A stretch of 64,000 bases of DNA from Haloferax marinisediminis (lineage in GTDB: Archaea > Halobacteriota > Halobacteria > Halobacteriales > Haloferacaceae). Where the stretch lies: assembly GCF_009674585.1 (NCBI RefSeq), contig NZ_WKJP01000001.1, forward strand, positions 2,666,001-2,730,000, read 5' to 3'. The notes under the pieces were generated by a model. It ran no database searches. It was not told the DNA's origin and saw only the letters and a program-made list of their open reading frames with translations. Below, piece after piece: positions 42,896-52,260 of this stretch. Within the stretch, counting starts at the first letter, position 1, and the number at the start of each line of letters is the position of its first letter. A program made the position numbers and the translations under genes.

Positions 42896-43528
42896 TCAGA
42901 TGCCGACGACCGGTGCGACGAGTGCGGCCACCGCCGACACTTCGTACTCCCACCCGTACACGTGGTTGAGGAGGAGGTAGGTTACGACACCGAGGGCGAG
43001 CGAGAGCAACCACGCTGCGACGGCGAAGCGACCGACCTTCCGGTGGGGAGTCTGGGTGCGCAGTTCGTGTTCAGAGTGCGTGAGGCCGAGGATGAGCGCG
43101 TAGAGGACCACCGGAACCGACACGATCGAGAGCATGATGTGAATCGCCAGCATCGCGAGGTACGGGACGTACGCGTACACCGGGCCGACGAACTCCTTGG
43201 TGCCGCCGCCGCCAATCTTCGTGAGGTACATGACGAGGAACGCGATGATGAGGAGGAACGCCGTTATCATCGCAATCTTGTGCTTTCGGACTTCGTCACG
43301 GCGAATCCACCGCCAACCCGCCGCGATGACGAAGATGTTGAGCGTGTTCACCAGCGCGATTGCGTCCGAGAGGCGGTTCACCTGTTCGAGCGACAACCTG
43401 GGAAAGACGTTGCCGGGGACGAGTCCGAGGAACGTCCCGACGACGAGGGCGTATCCGACCACAGAGAGAATGATAGTCGCCGCCGCGGGGTGTTCCTTCA
43501 GTGGATTGCCGGCGCTCGCAGTTGCCAT
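42896..43528 (-). CDS. DUF420 family membrane protein
   Basis: The 210-residue protein has about six membrane segments. Conserved His residues are seen in VRKHKIAMITAF, IHIMLSIVS and THSEHELR, and a GPVYAYVPYLAMLAIH loop. DUF420 proteins commonly sit beside genes for terminal oxidases or their assembly and may bind haem or quinone. No oxidase gene is adjacent here. The nearest respiratory gene is the halocyanin 1.2 kb away. Confidence 0.87.
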   Translation of the reverse strand: MATASAGNPLKEHPAAATIILSVVGYALVVGTFLGLVPGNVFPRLSLEQVNRLSDAIALVNTLNIFVIAAGWRWIRRDEVRKHKIAMITAFLLIIAFLVMYLTKIGGGGTKEFVGPVYAYVPYLAMLAIHIMLSIVSVPVVLYALILGLTHSEHELRTQTPHRKVGRFAVAAWLLSLALGVVTYLLLNHVYGWEYEVSAVAALVAPVVGI

Positions 43529-43670
43529 GACCGGGTGTTAGTCAAGAGACGTATTCCCTCTTCGGGTTTGGAATGGGGGGGGCGGTGGGGTTCGGTGTAA
43601 GTGTGGTGCGGTACTGGCTCCGTTTCGAACCGCGACGAACGAAGTGAGTTGCGGTCTTTTTCCCTCCGTG

Positions 43671-43712
43671 TTTTTGCGCCGAGAGGTCGCTTCGCGACCC
43701 GAGGCGTAAAAA
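43671..43712. terminator. Extended palindrome with flanking T- and A-runs
   Basis: TTTTTGCGCC at 43671-43680 and GGCGTAAAAA at 43703-43712 are complementary apart from one pair, and enclose an inner palindrome GGTCGC-TTC-GCGACC (43685-43699). It lies directly after the egsA stop on the minus strand, where the A-run reads as a T-run 8 bases past the stop. It probably ends the egsA transcript. Confidence 0.5.
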
Positions 43713-43720
43713 GGTGGGTT

Positions 43721-44767
43721 CTAGATAACGCCCGTAATCGTCGCAGCCTCGATAGCCGCCTCTTCGCTCACACCGTCACCGAGGATGGTGTAGCGGTCAC
43801 GAATCTCGTGTGCCGTGGTGAGCGCCTCGATAATCTTCTCGTCGGAGATGCCGAGTTCGTCTGCCGTCGTCGGCGCGCCCATGGTCGAGAGCGCGTCGCG
43901 GATGTTGGTCCACTCGCCACGGGGGCCGCTGTGGAAGTACTCGGTCATGATAGAGCCAACACCGACCTGATGGCCGTGGAGTGCGCGGCCGGGGGCGATG
44001 CGGTCGAGTTGGTGCGAAAAGAGGTGTTCCGCGCCCGAGGCGGGTCGTGACGACCCGGCAATCGACATCGCGACGCCCGACGAGACGAGCGCTTTCGTCA
44101 CAATCCACGCAGACTCTTCCAGTCCGGGTTTGATGGAGTCCGCGCTTTCGACCAGCAGTTCTGCGGTCATCTGCGCCAGCGCACCCGCGTACTCGGAGTA
44201 CTCGACGTTCTTGAGGCGGTGGGCGAGTTGCCAGTCTTTGACTGCGGTGTAGTTCGAGATGATATCTGCACAGCCTGCAGTGGTCAGTTCCCACGGTGCT
44301 TCGGCGAGGAGTTCGGTGTCGGCGACGACTGCCAGCGGCGGGTCCGCGGCAACCGAGTGACGGGTGTCTCCTTCGGGAATCGACGACCGTCCGGAGACGA
44401 TGCCGTCGTGACTTGCCGCCGTGGGGACCGAAACGAACCCACATTCGAGACGGTCTGCGGCCATCTTGGCAACGTCGATTGGTTTGCCGCCGCCGAGGGC
44501 GATGAGATAGCCAGCGTCCATCTCGCGGCCGATTTCGACGACACGCTCGACCGACTCGAAGCTCGCTCGGTCCAGTGAGACCGACGCGATGCCGTCGAAC
44601 TGGTCGCGGATTCGGTCACCCGCGATGCGCTCGGGCGACGGGCTCGTGACGAGAAGCGGCTCCCCCGAGAGATAGAGTTCGGCGACCGCATCGGCGAGCT
44701 GGTCGAGCACGCCGTGGCCGACGAGGACGTTTCGGGGGAGTTTGATCCACGTCGATTTGTCGAACAT
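43721..44767 (-). CDS. egsA: Glycerol-1-phosphate dehydrogenase
   Basis: The 348-residue enzyme makes sn-glycerol-1-phosphate, the backbone of archaeal lipids, from dihydroxyacetone phosphate. Motifs include the nucleotide-binding region IALGGGKPIDVAKM and the zinc-binding residues in ELTTAGCADIISNY, SGAEHLFSHQLDR and LHGHQVGVGSI. Length is normal. I chose the ATG of MFDKSTWIKLP; an in-frame ATG 27 bases upstream (MNHRGGCLR) is possible. It stands alone and ends at a strong palindrome. Confidence 0.96.
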   Translation of the reverse strand: MFDKSTWIKLPRNVLVGHGVLDQLADAVAELYLSGEPLLVTSPSPERIAGDRIRDQFDGIASVSLDRASFESVERVVEIGREMDAGYLIALGGGKPIDVAKMAADRLECGFVSVPTAASHDGIVSGRSSIPEGDTRHSVAADPPLAVVADTELLAEAPWELTTAGCADIISNYTAVKDWQLAHRLKNVEYSEYAGALAQMTAELLVESADSIKPGLEESAWIVTKALVSSGVAMSIAGSSRPASGAEHLFSHQLDRIAPGRALHGHQVGVGSIMTEYFHSGPRGEWTNIRDALSTMGAPTTADELGISDEKIIEALTTAHEIRDRYTILGDGVSEEAAIEAATITGVI

Positions 44768-44862
44768 ACGCAAGCATCCGCCACGGTGGTTCATAGTGTT
44801 TCTCGTCTGGGCGGAAACGGGGTGACAAAATCCCGCCCGCGTCCACGAGAGAACGCCTCGGT

Positions 44863-45543
44863 TCAGACGAGCGTCTGTACCGCGTCCCAGAGGAACAGCA
44901 CGCCGAATCCGCCGAGGACGACCGCACTGAGCGCTGCGACTACCGGTGCGAACGAATCGACTCGCTGTTCGGCCGCGACGAGGGCAGCAGGGAATCCGAC
45001 GACCCAGACGGCGATGCCGCCGAAGAATCCGACGATGAGCGCCGGACTCCCCGTCTGGACGATGAGGAGGTTCGAGAGCGACGCACCGACGTAGGGAGTG
45101 TACGAGAGCACGTCGACGGTTCCGGAGTTGAGTAACCCGACGCCGATAGTGAGCCAAAACAGAATCTGGTACGGATTCGTCAGCGCGAGGACGAATGCCT
45201 TCGTGAACCCGGCGCTGTCGGTTTCTGGGTCCGCGGCCTCACGGAAAGTCGTACGCATCTCGTTGGCCGCACCGTAGGCGAAGTAGAGCATGAGGAGACC
45301 GCCGACACCGACCATCACGGCACGAATCGTCGGAAACTGCTCGACGAACGCGACGAGTCCGAGTGCCGCGAGAACGAAGAACAGCGCGTCGGCACTCATC
45401 GCACCGAGGCCTGCACGAGCGCCCGAGGACCACCCACGGACGACGCTCTCTTCGGCGATGACGGCGTTCATCGGTCCCGGCGGTGCTGCGAGTGCGAGGC
45501 CGAAGACCAACCCGGCGCCGAGAGACGGGAGGACAGTAGACAT
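44863..45543 (-). CDS. LysE family exporter
   Basis: The 226-residue protein has about six membrane helices. The diagnostic N-terminal motif is LAAPPGPMNAVIAEESVV, and the next helix has SGARAGLGAMSADALFFV. The family exports amino acids such as lysine, threonine or homoserine. A threonine synthase gene is found 1.5 kb away, but there is no direct coupling. It is upstream of egsA on the same strand, 95 bases before it. Confidence 0.88.
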   Translation of the reverse strand: MSTVLPSLGAGLVFGLALAAPPGPMNAVIAEESVVRGWSSGARAGLGAMSADALFFVLAALGLVAFVEQFPTIRAVMVGVGGLLMLYFAYGAANEMRTTFREAADPETDSAGFTKAFVLALTNPYQILFWLTIGVGLLNSGTVDVLSYTPYVGASLSNLLIVQTGSPALIVGFFGGIAVWVVGFPAALVAAEQRVDSFAPVVAALSAVVLGGFGVLFLWDAVQTLV

Positions 45544-45613
45544 CGGCGTTTCTTGGAGCGATTCCGTGAAAAATGGCGCGAATGTGGCGTCGCGGTGCGC
45601 GAACGACGTCCAC

Positions 45614-46309
45614 TCAGACGAGTGCGAGAATCACGTCAGAGACACCGGTGACGAACGTCTCCCACGCGGAGAACCCGGTGAAGATGGCGACGGTCGTCTC
45701 GAGTGCGAAGAACCCGAAGAGCAATGCAGCACCGAGGTACGCCTTTCGGGTGTCGAATCGGTCGGAGAACCGATGGAAGAAGTACGCGTTGGCGATGCTC
45801 ACCGGGATGATAGCGAGCATCTCGCCGGCCCAGACTGCCGGGTGTGCGCCGTACTGGACGGCGAGTCCGATGGTCACCAGCTGCGTCTTGTCGCCGAACT
45901 CACCGGCGGCCATCATGGCGAAGATTGGAAAGAACCCGCCGAACCCTTTGCTCGATAGTTCTCGGCCGAACAGCGACGGCGTCGCGTCGAACTCGGGGAG
46001 TCCGCCGTCCGTCAGCGAAGTCCCGCCGCTCTTCGACGGAGTCGCCCGGAGCAGAAGCACCGCGAAGAGGGCGAACAAGATAGCAGTGAACGCGTCGAGT
46101 GCCACTGGTGGGAGTGCGGTCTGTAACGCCTTCCCGAAGGCGATTTCGAGTGCGGTCCACAGGGCGAAGGCCGACCCTGCGGCCGCGACGACGACTTTTG
46201 GGTCGAATCGCGTCGAGAGACCGGCGATGATGAACTGAACTTTCTCCCCGGGCAACACCGCGAGTTGCGCGACGAGTGCGACGACGAGAATTTCAGTCCA
46301 GCCAGTCAC
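45614..46309 (-). CDS. TMEM165/GDT1 family cation transporter
   Basis: The 231-residue protein has six to seven membrane helices in two repeats. The second repeat has a canonical motif, GEFGDKTQLVTIGL. The first repeat has a changed version, LPGEKVQFIIAGL, where the usual E-x-G-D-K-T is lost. The family exports Mn2+ or Ca2+. It overlaps the DtxR-type regulator gene by 4 bases, so the pair are one transcript. The regulator is likely a manganese or iron sensor controlling this exporter. Confidence 0.88.
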   Translation of the reverse strand: MTGWTEILVVALVAQLAVLPGEKVQFIIAGLSTRFDPKVVVAAAGSAFALWTALEIAFGKALQTALPPVALDAFTAILFALFAVLLLRATPSKSGGTSLTDGGLPEFDATPSLFGRELSSKGFGGFFPIFAMMAAGEFGDKTQLVTIGLAVQYGAHPAVWAGEMLAIIPVSIANAYFFHRFSDRFDTRKAYLGAALLFGFFALETTVAIFTGFSAWETFVTGVSDVILALV

Positions 46310-47004
46310 GCAGTCGAAACACCCTCGTCTTCACACTCTTCGTCTGGGGTGCGGACGCGGATGGTCTGTGCGACAGACTCGGGAAGACTCTGTTCGCGGT
46401 CGGAGTCGGTGACGCGGACCGTGACCATCCCGAACGGTGCGATGTCGGTTATCTCGATGGTCGTTCCCGGCGTGACGCCCGCCTCAGAGAGGTACTCCAA
46501 CTCTTCAGGGTCACGGTCGCTAACCCGGCAGACGACGACGGTATCGCCCACCGCGTGGTCGAGGAGCGTCGTCAATCCTGACGAACTGGGTGGCTTGAGG
46601 TCGGCACTCGGGATGGGGTCGCCGTGGGGGTCTACTTCTGGGTCACCGAGTGCGGCAGCGACGCGGCGCTCGAACTCTTCGCTGATGTGGTGTTCGAGTG
46701 CATCGGCCTCTTCGTGGACTTCGCTCCACGAGTAGTCGAGGTGCTCGGTGAGGTACGCCTCCAACAGGCGGTGATGTCGGAGCACTTCGAGTGCGACGGT
46801 CTCACCCTCTTCGGTGAGTTCGACACCCTTGTACTTCTCGCGGTCGAGCAGCCCGCGTTCTTCGAGTTTTCCGACCATGCTCGTCACGGTCGGCGGCGTC
46901 TTGCCCAGATACTCCGCGATGGCGGACGTCGAAACGGGTGGGCCGTGCTCCATCTGGAGAGAGTAGATTGCCTTCAGATAATCTTCCATCACGTCGCTCA
47001 ACAT
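46306..47004 (-). CDS. DtxR-family metal-dependent regulator with SH3-like domain
   Basis: The 232-residue protein has the full three-domain DtxR layout. It has an N-terminal winged helix (MLSDVMEDYLKAIYSLQ, then AIAEYLGKTPPTVTSMVGKLEERG), the metal-binding dimer domain with LRHHRLLEAYLTEH and EADALEHHISEEFE, and a C-terminal FeoA-like domain (EYLSEAGVTPGTTIEITDI). The metal ligands are present. It heads a two-gene unit with the GDT1-type transporter. A Mn- or Fe-responsive role is likely. Confidence 0.92.
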   Translation of the reverse strand: MLSDVMEDYLKAIYSLQMEHGPPVSTSAIAEYLGKTPPTVTSMVGKLEERGLLDREKYKGVELTEEGETVALEVLRHHRLLEAYLTEHLDYSWSEVHEEADALEHHISEEFERRVAAALGDPEVDPHGDPIPSADLKPPSSSGLTTLLDHAVGDTVVVCRVSDRDPEELEYLSEAGVTPGTTIEITDIAPFGMVTVRVTDSDREQSLPESVAQTIRVRTPDEECEDEGVSTA

Positions 47005-47095
47005 AGGCTGAATTAGACGTGTCTAAACCAAATATCTGATGGACAAAACCGACCGTCGACCGGGACGCACTTTCGAGGCCGTCTCCGTATCTGGG

Positions 47096-48265
47096 TTAGA
47101 TTCCCTGCCCCATCAGGTGACTACGGAGGATATCGGCGTTCTTCGTTCCGGATTCGGTGTTGACGACGACGACGGTGTCGTCGTCTTCGAACTCGTCGGA
47201 GTGGTCCCACGCAGCAGCGAGTGCGACACCACCGGCGGCACCCACTTCGACGCCGGCAGTCTGGGCGGCGGTGACTGCCGATTGGAGGGCGTCGTCGTCA
47301 CCAACAGTGACAGCGGCACCGTCCGATTCCTCGATTGCACGGAGTGCGAGCGACCCGCCTTTGGGGTCCGGAATCTCTAGTTCGCCGACGATGGTGTCGG
47401 GGTGGTTCCACGCCTCAGTTTCGTCGTTTCCGGCCTCCCACGCCGTCGCGATGGGTGAACAGCCAACAGATTGGGCGGCCACGAGGCGGGGGATGTCGTC
47501 GACGAGGCCGAGGTCGGACAGGTCGCGGAAGCCTTTGTAGACGCCGTAGACGAGTTCACCCGTCGCCACGGGGACGACAACCCAGTCGGGGACGGTCCAG
47601 TCGAGTCGTTCGGCAATCTCGTAGGCGATGGTCTTCGCGCCGTCGTGTCGATACGGGTTGTCGAACTCTTGGAGCGTATACCAGTCGCTCTTGAGTTTCT
47701 CGTGGAGCGCCGAGAGTGCGGCAGGATAGCGCCCGCCGACGACTTTCATCTGCCCGCCGTGGACGTTCACCATCGCTTTGTTCGGGAACGGCGTCCGCGA
47801 CGGGACGAACCCGTACGAGCGAACGTCGACGAGGCCTGCGTAGGACGCAGCGGACTGCGCTCCGTTACCGGGTGAGGCGTGCGCGACGACCTCCGCGTCT
47901 GCTTCACGCGCCGCCGTGGCCGCGAGCGAGAACCCTCGGTCGAGGAACGTCCCGGTCGGGTTGCGTCCCTCGTCTTTGATGAGCAGCGACCCGACACCGG
48001 TCTCCTCGCCGAGCGCGGACGCCTCGACGAGCGGCGTTGCACCTTCGTTCGCCGTCACCGGGTCGGAAAACGGGAGGAGTTCGCGGTAGCGCCACATCGA
48101 GTCGAAGGGGCGTGCTGCGAGCGTCTCCGTATCCCACTCGACGCGATCGAGGTCGTAGGTGGGGTCGAGCGGCGCGCCCGCTTCACTTTTGCCGGTCACG
48201 TCGGCGTCGTACTCGTCACCGGTCTCCGTACACACCAGCCCAGAGAACGTGTCGGAAGTCTGCAT
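47096..48265 (-). CDS. thrC: Threonine synthase
   Basis: The 389-residue PLP enzyme converts O-phosphohomoserine to threonine. The lysine that holds PLP is in SLLIKDEGRNPTGTFLDRG near residue 97. The substrate motif is ASPGNGAQSAASYAG, and the PLP-phosphate glycine loop near the C-terminus is AAGGVALAAAW. The N-terminal zinc-ribbon-like start (LVCTETGDEYDAD) has only one cysteine. Length fits the family. It stands alone, divergent from the FAD oxidoreductase gene. Confidence 0.92.
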   Translation of the reverse strand: MQTSDTFSGLVCTETGDEYDADVTGKSEAGAPLDPTYDLDRVEWDTETLAARPFDSMWRYRELLPFSDPVTANEGATPLVEASALGEETGVGSLLIKDEGRNPTGTFLDRGFSLAATAAREADAEVVAHASPGNGAQSAASYAGLVDVRSYGFVPSRTPFPNKAMVNVHGGQMKVVGGRYPAALSALHEKLKSDWYTLQEFDNPYRHDGAKTIAYEIAERLDWTVPDWVVVPVATGELVYGVYKGFRDLSDLGLVDDIPRLVAAQSVGCSPIATAWEAGNDETEAWNHPDTIVGELEIPDPKGGSLALRAIEESDGAAVTVGDDDALQSAVTAAQTAGVEVGAAGGVALAAAWDHSDEFEDDDTVVVVNTESGTKNADILRSHLMGQGI

Positions 48266-48359
48266 AGGCGGCCCTAATGGGGGGAGGGACTAAGCCCTTC
48301 CCGTCGGGCGATGGCTTCCACCCGCAGGGGCTTTGTGTCACGCGTCCGAGGGACCGTGT

Positions 48360-49640
48360 ATGGACGATAGCCACATCGTTGTCGTCGGTGCGGGTCTCGC
48401 CGGTCTCGTCGCCGCACGACACCTCGCCGCCGATGGGGCCGACGTGACCGTCATCGAACGACGGGACGAGGTCGGCGGCCGCGTGCGAACCAGAACGAAA
48501 GACGGCTTCACGCTCGACCGTGGGTTCCAGGTCCTCTTCACGGGCTACCCCGCAGTTCGGCGCGAACTCGACCTCGACGCCCTCGACCTCCGCAGATTCA
48601 CGGCCGGGGCGACCATCTGTCGGCCGAGTCGCCGTTCGGTCCTCTCAGATCCCCTCCGCGACATCGGGAGTCTGTTCGACTCGCTCCGAAATCCCGAGGT
48701 CACGACGAGCGACAAACTTCGGACGCTCGCGCTCAGACAGGACGTGAGCACCCGCGACGAAGCCGAGATATTCGCCTCGCCCGACCAGAGCATCCGGTCG
48801 TACCTCCGCGACTGGGGATTCTCCGAGGACTACATCGACCACTTCGTCGCCCCGTTCTACGGCGGCATCACGCTCGACCGGTCGCTGTCGTCGTCGAAGC
48901 GCGTCTTCGAGTACACCTTCAAGATGCTCTCAGACGGGAGTACCGCAGTCCCTGCGGACGGGATGCAAGCGATTCCCGAGCAACTCGCCGACAGCGCCCG
49001 CGACGAAGGCGCGACGATTCGTCTCGGCGAACGAATCGAGTCGCTGCAGAGCGATTCCGACGGCGCGATCGTCACCACGAGTACCGAATCGGTCGAAGCC
49101 GACGCCGTCGTCGTCGCGACCGACCCGAAAGAAGCACGGCGCCTGACCGGCGTCGAGTCGATTCCGACCGACGCGTACGGGTGCGCCACCCAATACTACA
49201 CGCTCCCCAAGGGAAGCGGCCTGAACGAAGGCAAGCGTATCATGCTCAACGCCGCCAATCCGGACCCGAACACGGTCGCTCCACTCTCGACTGTCGCGCC
49301 TGAATACGCACCTGCGGGCAAAGAACTCCTGAGCGCGACGTTCCTCGGAGCGGCCGCACAGGACGAATCGGAAGAAGACCTCTTCGAGAAGACGCTCCGG
49401 GCGCTCGAAGCGTGGTACCCAGAGCGCTACTTCACCGACCTCGAACTGCTACACACCGACTACATCTCCTTCGCGCAGTTCGCGCAACCGCCGGGTGTTC
49501 ACGACTCGCTTCCGGGGCACCGTGACGCCTCCGGACGGACCTACCTCGCAGGCGACTACACCGCGTGGTCGTCGATTCAAGGAGCCATGCGAAGCGGTCG
49601 TGAAGCCGCTGACGCGGTTCGAGCGGACCTCTCGAACTGA
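48360..49640 (+). CDS. FAD-dependent amine oxidase/phytoene desaturase-like oxidoreductase
   Basis: The 426-residue flavoprotein starts with HIVVVGAGLAGLVAARHLA, a FAD-binding Rossmann motif with GxGxxG, then IERRDEVGGRVRTRTKDGF, typical of protoporphyrinogen oxidase and carotenoid desaturase relatives. The C-terminal FAD motif is TYLAGDYTAWSSIQGAMRSG. The substrate is unknown. I chose the ATG of MDDSHIVVV. It is next to a CPBP protease gene that converges on it. Confidence 0.88.
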   Translation: MDDSHIVVVGAGLAGLVAARHLAADGADVTVIERRDEVGGRVRTRTKDGFTLDRGFQVLFTGYPAVRRELDLDALDLRRFTAGATICRPSRRSVLSDPLRDIGSLFDSLRNPEVTTSDKLRTLALRQDVSTRDEAEIFASPDQSIRSYLRDWGFSEDYIDHFVAPFYGGITLDRSLSSSKRVFEYTFKMLSDGSTAVPADGMQAIPEQLADSARDEGATIRLGERIESLQSDSDGAIVTTSTESVEADAVVVATDPKEARRLTGVESIPTDAYGCATQYYTLPKGSGLNEGKRIMLNAANPDPNTVAPLSTVAPEYAPAGKELLSATFLGAAAQDESEEDLFEKTLRALEAWYPERYFTDLELLHTDYISFAQFAQPPGVHDSLPGHRDASGRTYLAGDYTAWSSIQGAMRSGREAADAVRADLSN

Positions 49641-49667
49641 GACAGAGGTGGCGTCGCTCACCGCGGG

Positions 49668-50555
49668 CTAATAGTTCGTGGACGTGACGCCGCCAGTTGA
49701 ATCGACTTCCGAGGTGGACTGGACACCGTCGAACGAGAGCCCACCAGTCGGCAACGGTTTAGACGAGAGTCGCTGTGTACCGTAGCGGTAGACGAGTATC
49801 CCTGCCAGTAGCCACGCAGCGAGAGCGAGACTGGCCTCGGAAGGGAGAATACCGTTACCGGTGACGCCTGCCGACAGGTAGACCGAGATGGCGTTCCAAG
49901 TCGTGTGGAACGCGATGGGAACGAGCACACGACCACCGGACTCGTTGTACAACCACGTCGTGATGACGCTGATTGCGAGGACCGCGAGCAGGTAGAACAC
50001 GAACGACGTGCCGGATTGTGAACTCCCGGGCATGGCGAACAGTGGAATGTGCCACGCCGCCCAGACGACACCGATGACGAGCGAAGCACGGAACGCACCG
50101 AGTCGTCGCTGGAGGACGGGAAGCCCATAGCCCCTCCAACCGGGTTCTTCGAGGCCGCCGCGGATGAGCGTCGAGAGCAGAAGCGCACCGAGCACCCCCG
50201 CCGGTCCGAGGGCCGCACTGTCGAACGACCATCCAGTGACCACGGTGAGGGCGAGCGTCGCACCGAAGAGGACGACTGGAACGGCGACGGCGGCGGCCCA
50301 GATGGCCGGTGAGGCTCGAACGCTCACCAACTGCCGACTCCACGACCGAATATCACCAGTCGCGGTTGCGAGGACAATCGCCGCGAGGAATGGACCGAAC
50401 CCGCCCACGAGGACGAGTAGTGAGACGAATGCTGGCGGGTCACCACCCCTGACGAGCAGCGTCGCGGGAATCCACCACACCCACGTGAGGACGTACGTCA
50501 GGACGAGGAACACGACGAATCGGTGCGCTCGTATCTGCGTGCGAAGCGAGGACAT
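49668..50555 (-). CDS. CPBP family intramembrane metalloprotease
   Basis: The 295-residue protein has about eight membrane helices. The family motif is GGLEEPGWRGYGLPVLQ (EExxxR), with the metal-binding His in VVWAAWHIPLF and a third region VLVPIAFHTTWNAI. These proteases cleave prenylated or signal-type substrates within the membrane. A second family member is encoded at 55734. Function in haloarchaea is unknown. Confidence 0.88.
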   Translation of the reverse strand: MSSLRTQIRAHRFVVFLVLTYVLTWVWWIPATLLVRGGDPPAFVSLLVLVGGFGPFLAAIVLATATGDIRSWSRQLVSVRASPAIWAAAVAVPVVLFGATLALTVVTGWSFDSAALGPAGVLGALLLSTLIRGGLEEPGWRGYGLPVLQRRLGAFRASLVIGVVWAAWHIPLFAMPGSSQSGTSFVFYLLAVLAISVITTWLYNESGGRVLVPIAFHTTWNAISVYLSAGVTGNGILPSEASLALAAWLLAGILVYRYGTQRLSSKPLPTGGLSFDGVQSTSEVDSTGGVTSTNY

Positions 50556-50655
50556 CGTGTCTATAGATAGTCATGCTCCGAGCATATCCACCGCGTGCAC
50601 TTCTCGGCAGGTGGGAAGCAGCCCAGCACCGAGAGACTTCGTGCGGAGGTTTTTG

Positions 50656-51393
50656 TCAGAGGAGGCGACGAAGTTTCCCCAACGGCGGGAACGTGAGTGT
50701 CTCGCCTGCGTCGTCGTCGCGGACGAACGGGCGAAAGACGCTCGCGTCGCGGACGAGTGGCGACTGAAAGTCTGACCCACGCATTCGGTTGATTTCGACA
50801 CCTGCGGCGAGACGGGTGAACGACGGAAGCATCAGCACGTCCGACCCGCGGTACGCACCAGGGCCGTAGAGAACACAGGGACGCGTCCGCCCCTCGATAG
50901 TGAGCATCGGATGGTCGTGGCCGACGACGTAGAGGTGACTCTCGCCATCGGGTTCGCAGTGGCCATGCGAGACGAGTGTCTCGTCTGCGAGTCGGTACTC
51001 GTCGTGGACGTCGCCCGACCACGACTCGGCCAACATGGTGTCGTGGTTTCCGGCGACGAACACAGGAGTCGCACCGGCGTCGGTGCAGGTCTCAGCGAGG
51101 GTTTCGAGGGCCGACACGCTCCGCTCTGAGACGCGGTCGAATCGGTGGAGGAGGTCGCCTGCGAAGACGACCTCATGCGGGTCGAACTCGGCGACGAGTG
51201 CCGTCAGTCGGTCGGCGAGGTCGGTCCGTTCTCCGAGAGGGAAATCCACGTCCGACGCGTCCGCGCGGCCGACGTGCAGGTCGGCGACGACGAGTGCGTC
51301 TGCAGCCGGGAGGAACACGGCACGGTCACGGACGGCGACACTGAGCACGACGGACGACAGGGGCGACAGAGACAAAGCACCACCGGAGTTCAT
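50656..51393 (-). CDS. Metallophosphoesterase (ICC-like)
   Basis: The 245-residue protein has the calcineurin-like phosphoesterase motifs: LVVADLHVGR, VFAGDLLHRFDR, VFVAGNHDTML, LVSHGHCEPDG and VVGHDHPML. It resembles the ICC-like phosphoesterase group found in archaea and is often near helicase or DNA-repair genes. The N-terminal 25 residues are not clearly part of the domain; the start could be further in. It is divergent from the HTH regulator. Confidence 0.88.
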   Translation of the reverse strand: MNSGGALSLSPLSSVVLSVAVRDRAVFLPAADALVVADLHVGRADASDVDFPLGERTDLADRLTALVAEFDPHEVVFAGDLLHRFDRVSERSVSALETLAETCTDAGATPVFVAGNHDTMLAESWSGDVHDEYRLADETLVSHGHCEPDGESHLYVVGHDHPMLTIEGRTRPCVLYGPGAYRGSDVLMLPSFTRLAAGVEINRMRGSDFQSPLVRDASVFRPFVRDDDAGETLTFPPLGKLRRLL

Positions 51394-51456
51394 TCAGCCC
51401 AATTCGTGGCCCTCGGAGCGAGGGCCTTTTTACGGGGTGCGTCCCTCACTCGTGAT

Positions 51457-52236
51457 ATGAGCGGCGCCCTCGAGGACAAGCGAACCGCGACTCGCTTCCG
51501 CATCCTCGCCGAGATTGCCGACCGCCAACCGGCCGTGAGTCAAGGTGAGATAGCCGAGGCAGTCGGCGTGACGAGCCAAGCGGTCTCCGAGTACATCCGC
51601 GAACTCGTCGACGACGGACTGGTGGACAAAGAAGGGCGGTCTCGCTACCGCGTGACGAAAGAGGGAGTCGATTGGCTCTTTCAGGAGGCCCGCGCACTCC
51701 AGCGATTCGCCGAACACGTCACCGACGACGTCCTCGAGAGCGTCAACGAAGATGCCGCCATCGTCACCGACGACGTCTCGGCCGGCGAGACGGTGACGCT
51801 CTCACTCCGTGACGGACTCCTGTACGCGACACCGGACGACACCGGCCCGGCCATCGGCGTCGCAACGACCGACGCAGCGGCAGGTGAAGACGTCAGCGTC
51901 ACTGGCTTCGAAGGCGTCATCGAAATGGAACCGGGGTCAGTTCGCGTCCTGCAAATCCCACCGGCGCGACTGGGCGGGAGTAGCGACGTAGACGTACCGA
52001 CGCTGGCGGACGCGTGCGCCGACGCCGATATCGTCGTCGCCAGCGGCGTCGAAGGAGTCGTCGCCTGTCGTCGAGCAGATATCGACCTCGAAACGTGGTT
52101 CTCACCGGGCGAGGTTGCGGCCGACGCCGCTGCACGCGGATTAGATGCCGTGGTCGTCGCCAGCACTGACGCCGCCGGGCGCGTGACCGACGCACTCCGC
52201 GATGCTGGTGTCTTGTTCGAAGTGACCGAACCGTAA
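51457..52236 (+). CDS. Winged-helix regulator with a C-terminal sensing domain
   Basis: The 259-residue protein has an N-terminal winged helix (RFRILAEIADRQPAVSQGEIA, then VTSQAVSEYIRELVDDGLVDK). A two-part C-terminal domain follows that resembles a small-molecule-binding fold with SGVEGVVACRRADIDLE. I place the start at the ATG of MSGALEDKRT; longer frames upstream run through the phosphoesterase gene on the other strand. The signal it senses is unknown. It may regulate the divergent phosphoesterase gene. Confidence 0.85.
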   Translation: MSGALEDKRTATRFRILAEIADRQPAVSQGEIAEAVGVTSQAVSEYIRELVDDGLVDKEGRSRYRVTKEGVDWLFQEARALQRFAEHVTDDVLESVNEDAAIVTDDVSAGETVTLSLRDGLLYATPDDTGPAIGVATTDAAAGEDVSVTGFEGVIEMEPGSVRVLQIPPARLGGSSDVDVPTLADACADADIVVASGVEGVVACRRADIDLETWFSPGEVAADAAARGLDAVVVASTDAAGRVTDALRDAGVLFEVTEP

Positions 52237-52260
52237 CGTCGTAGCGAAACCGCGACGTCG

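Noticed and set aside
44768..45157. Long upstream extension of egsA
   Set aside because: The extra residues are Arg-rich shadow coding of the LysE-type gene region; the dehydrogenase starts at MFDKSTW.
51145..51456. Long N-terminal extension of the HTH regulator
   Set aside because: It overlaps the phosphoesterase gene on the other strand; the winged helix begins right after the ATG at 51457.
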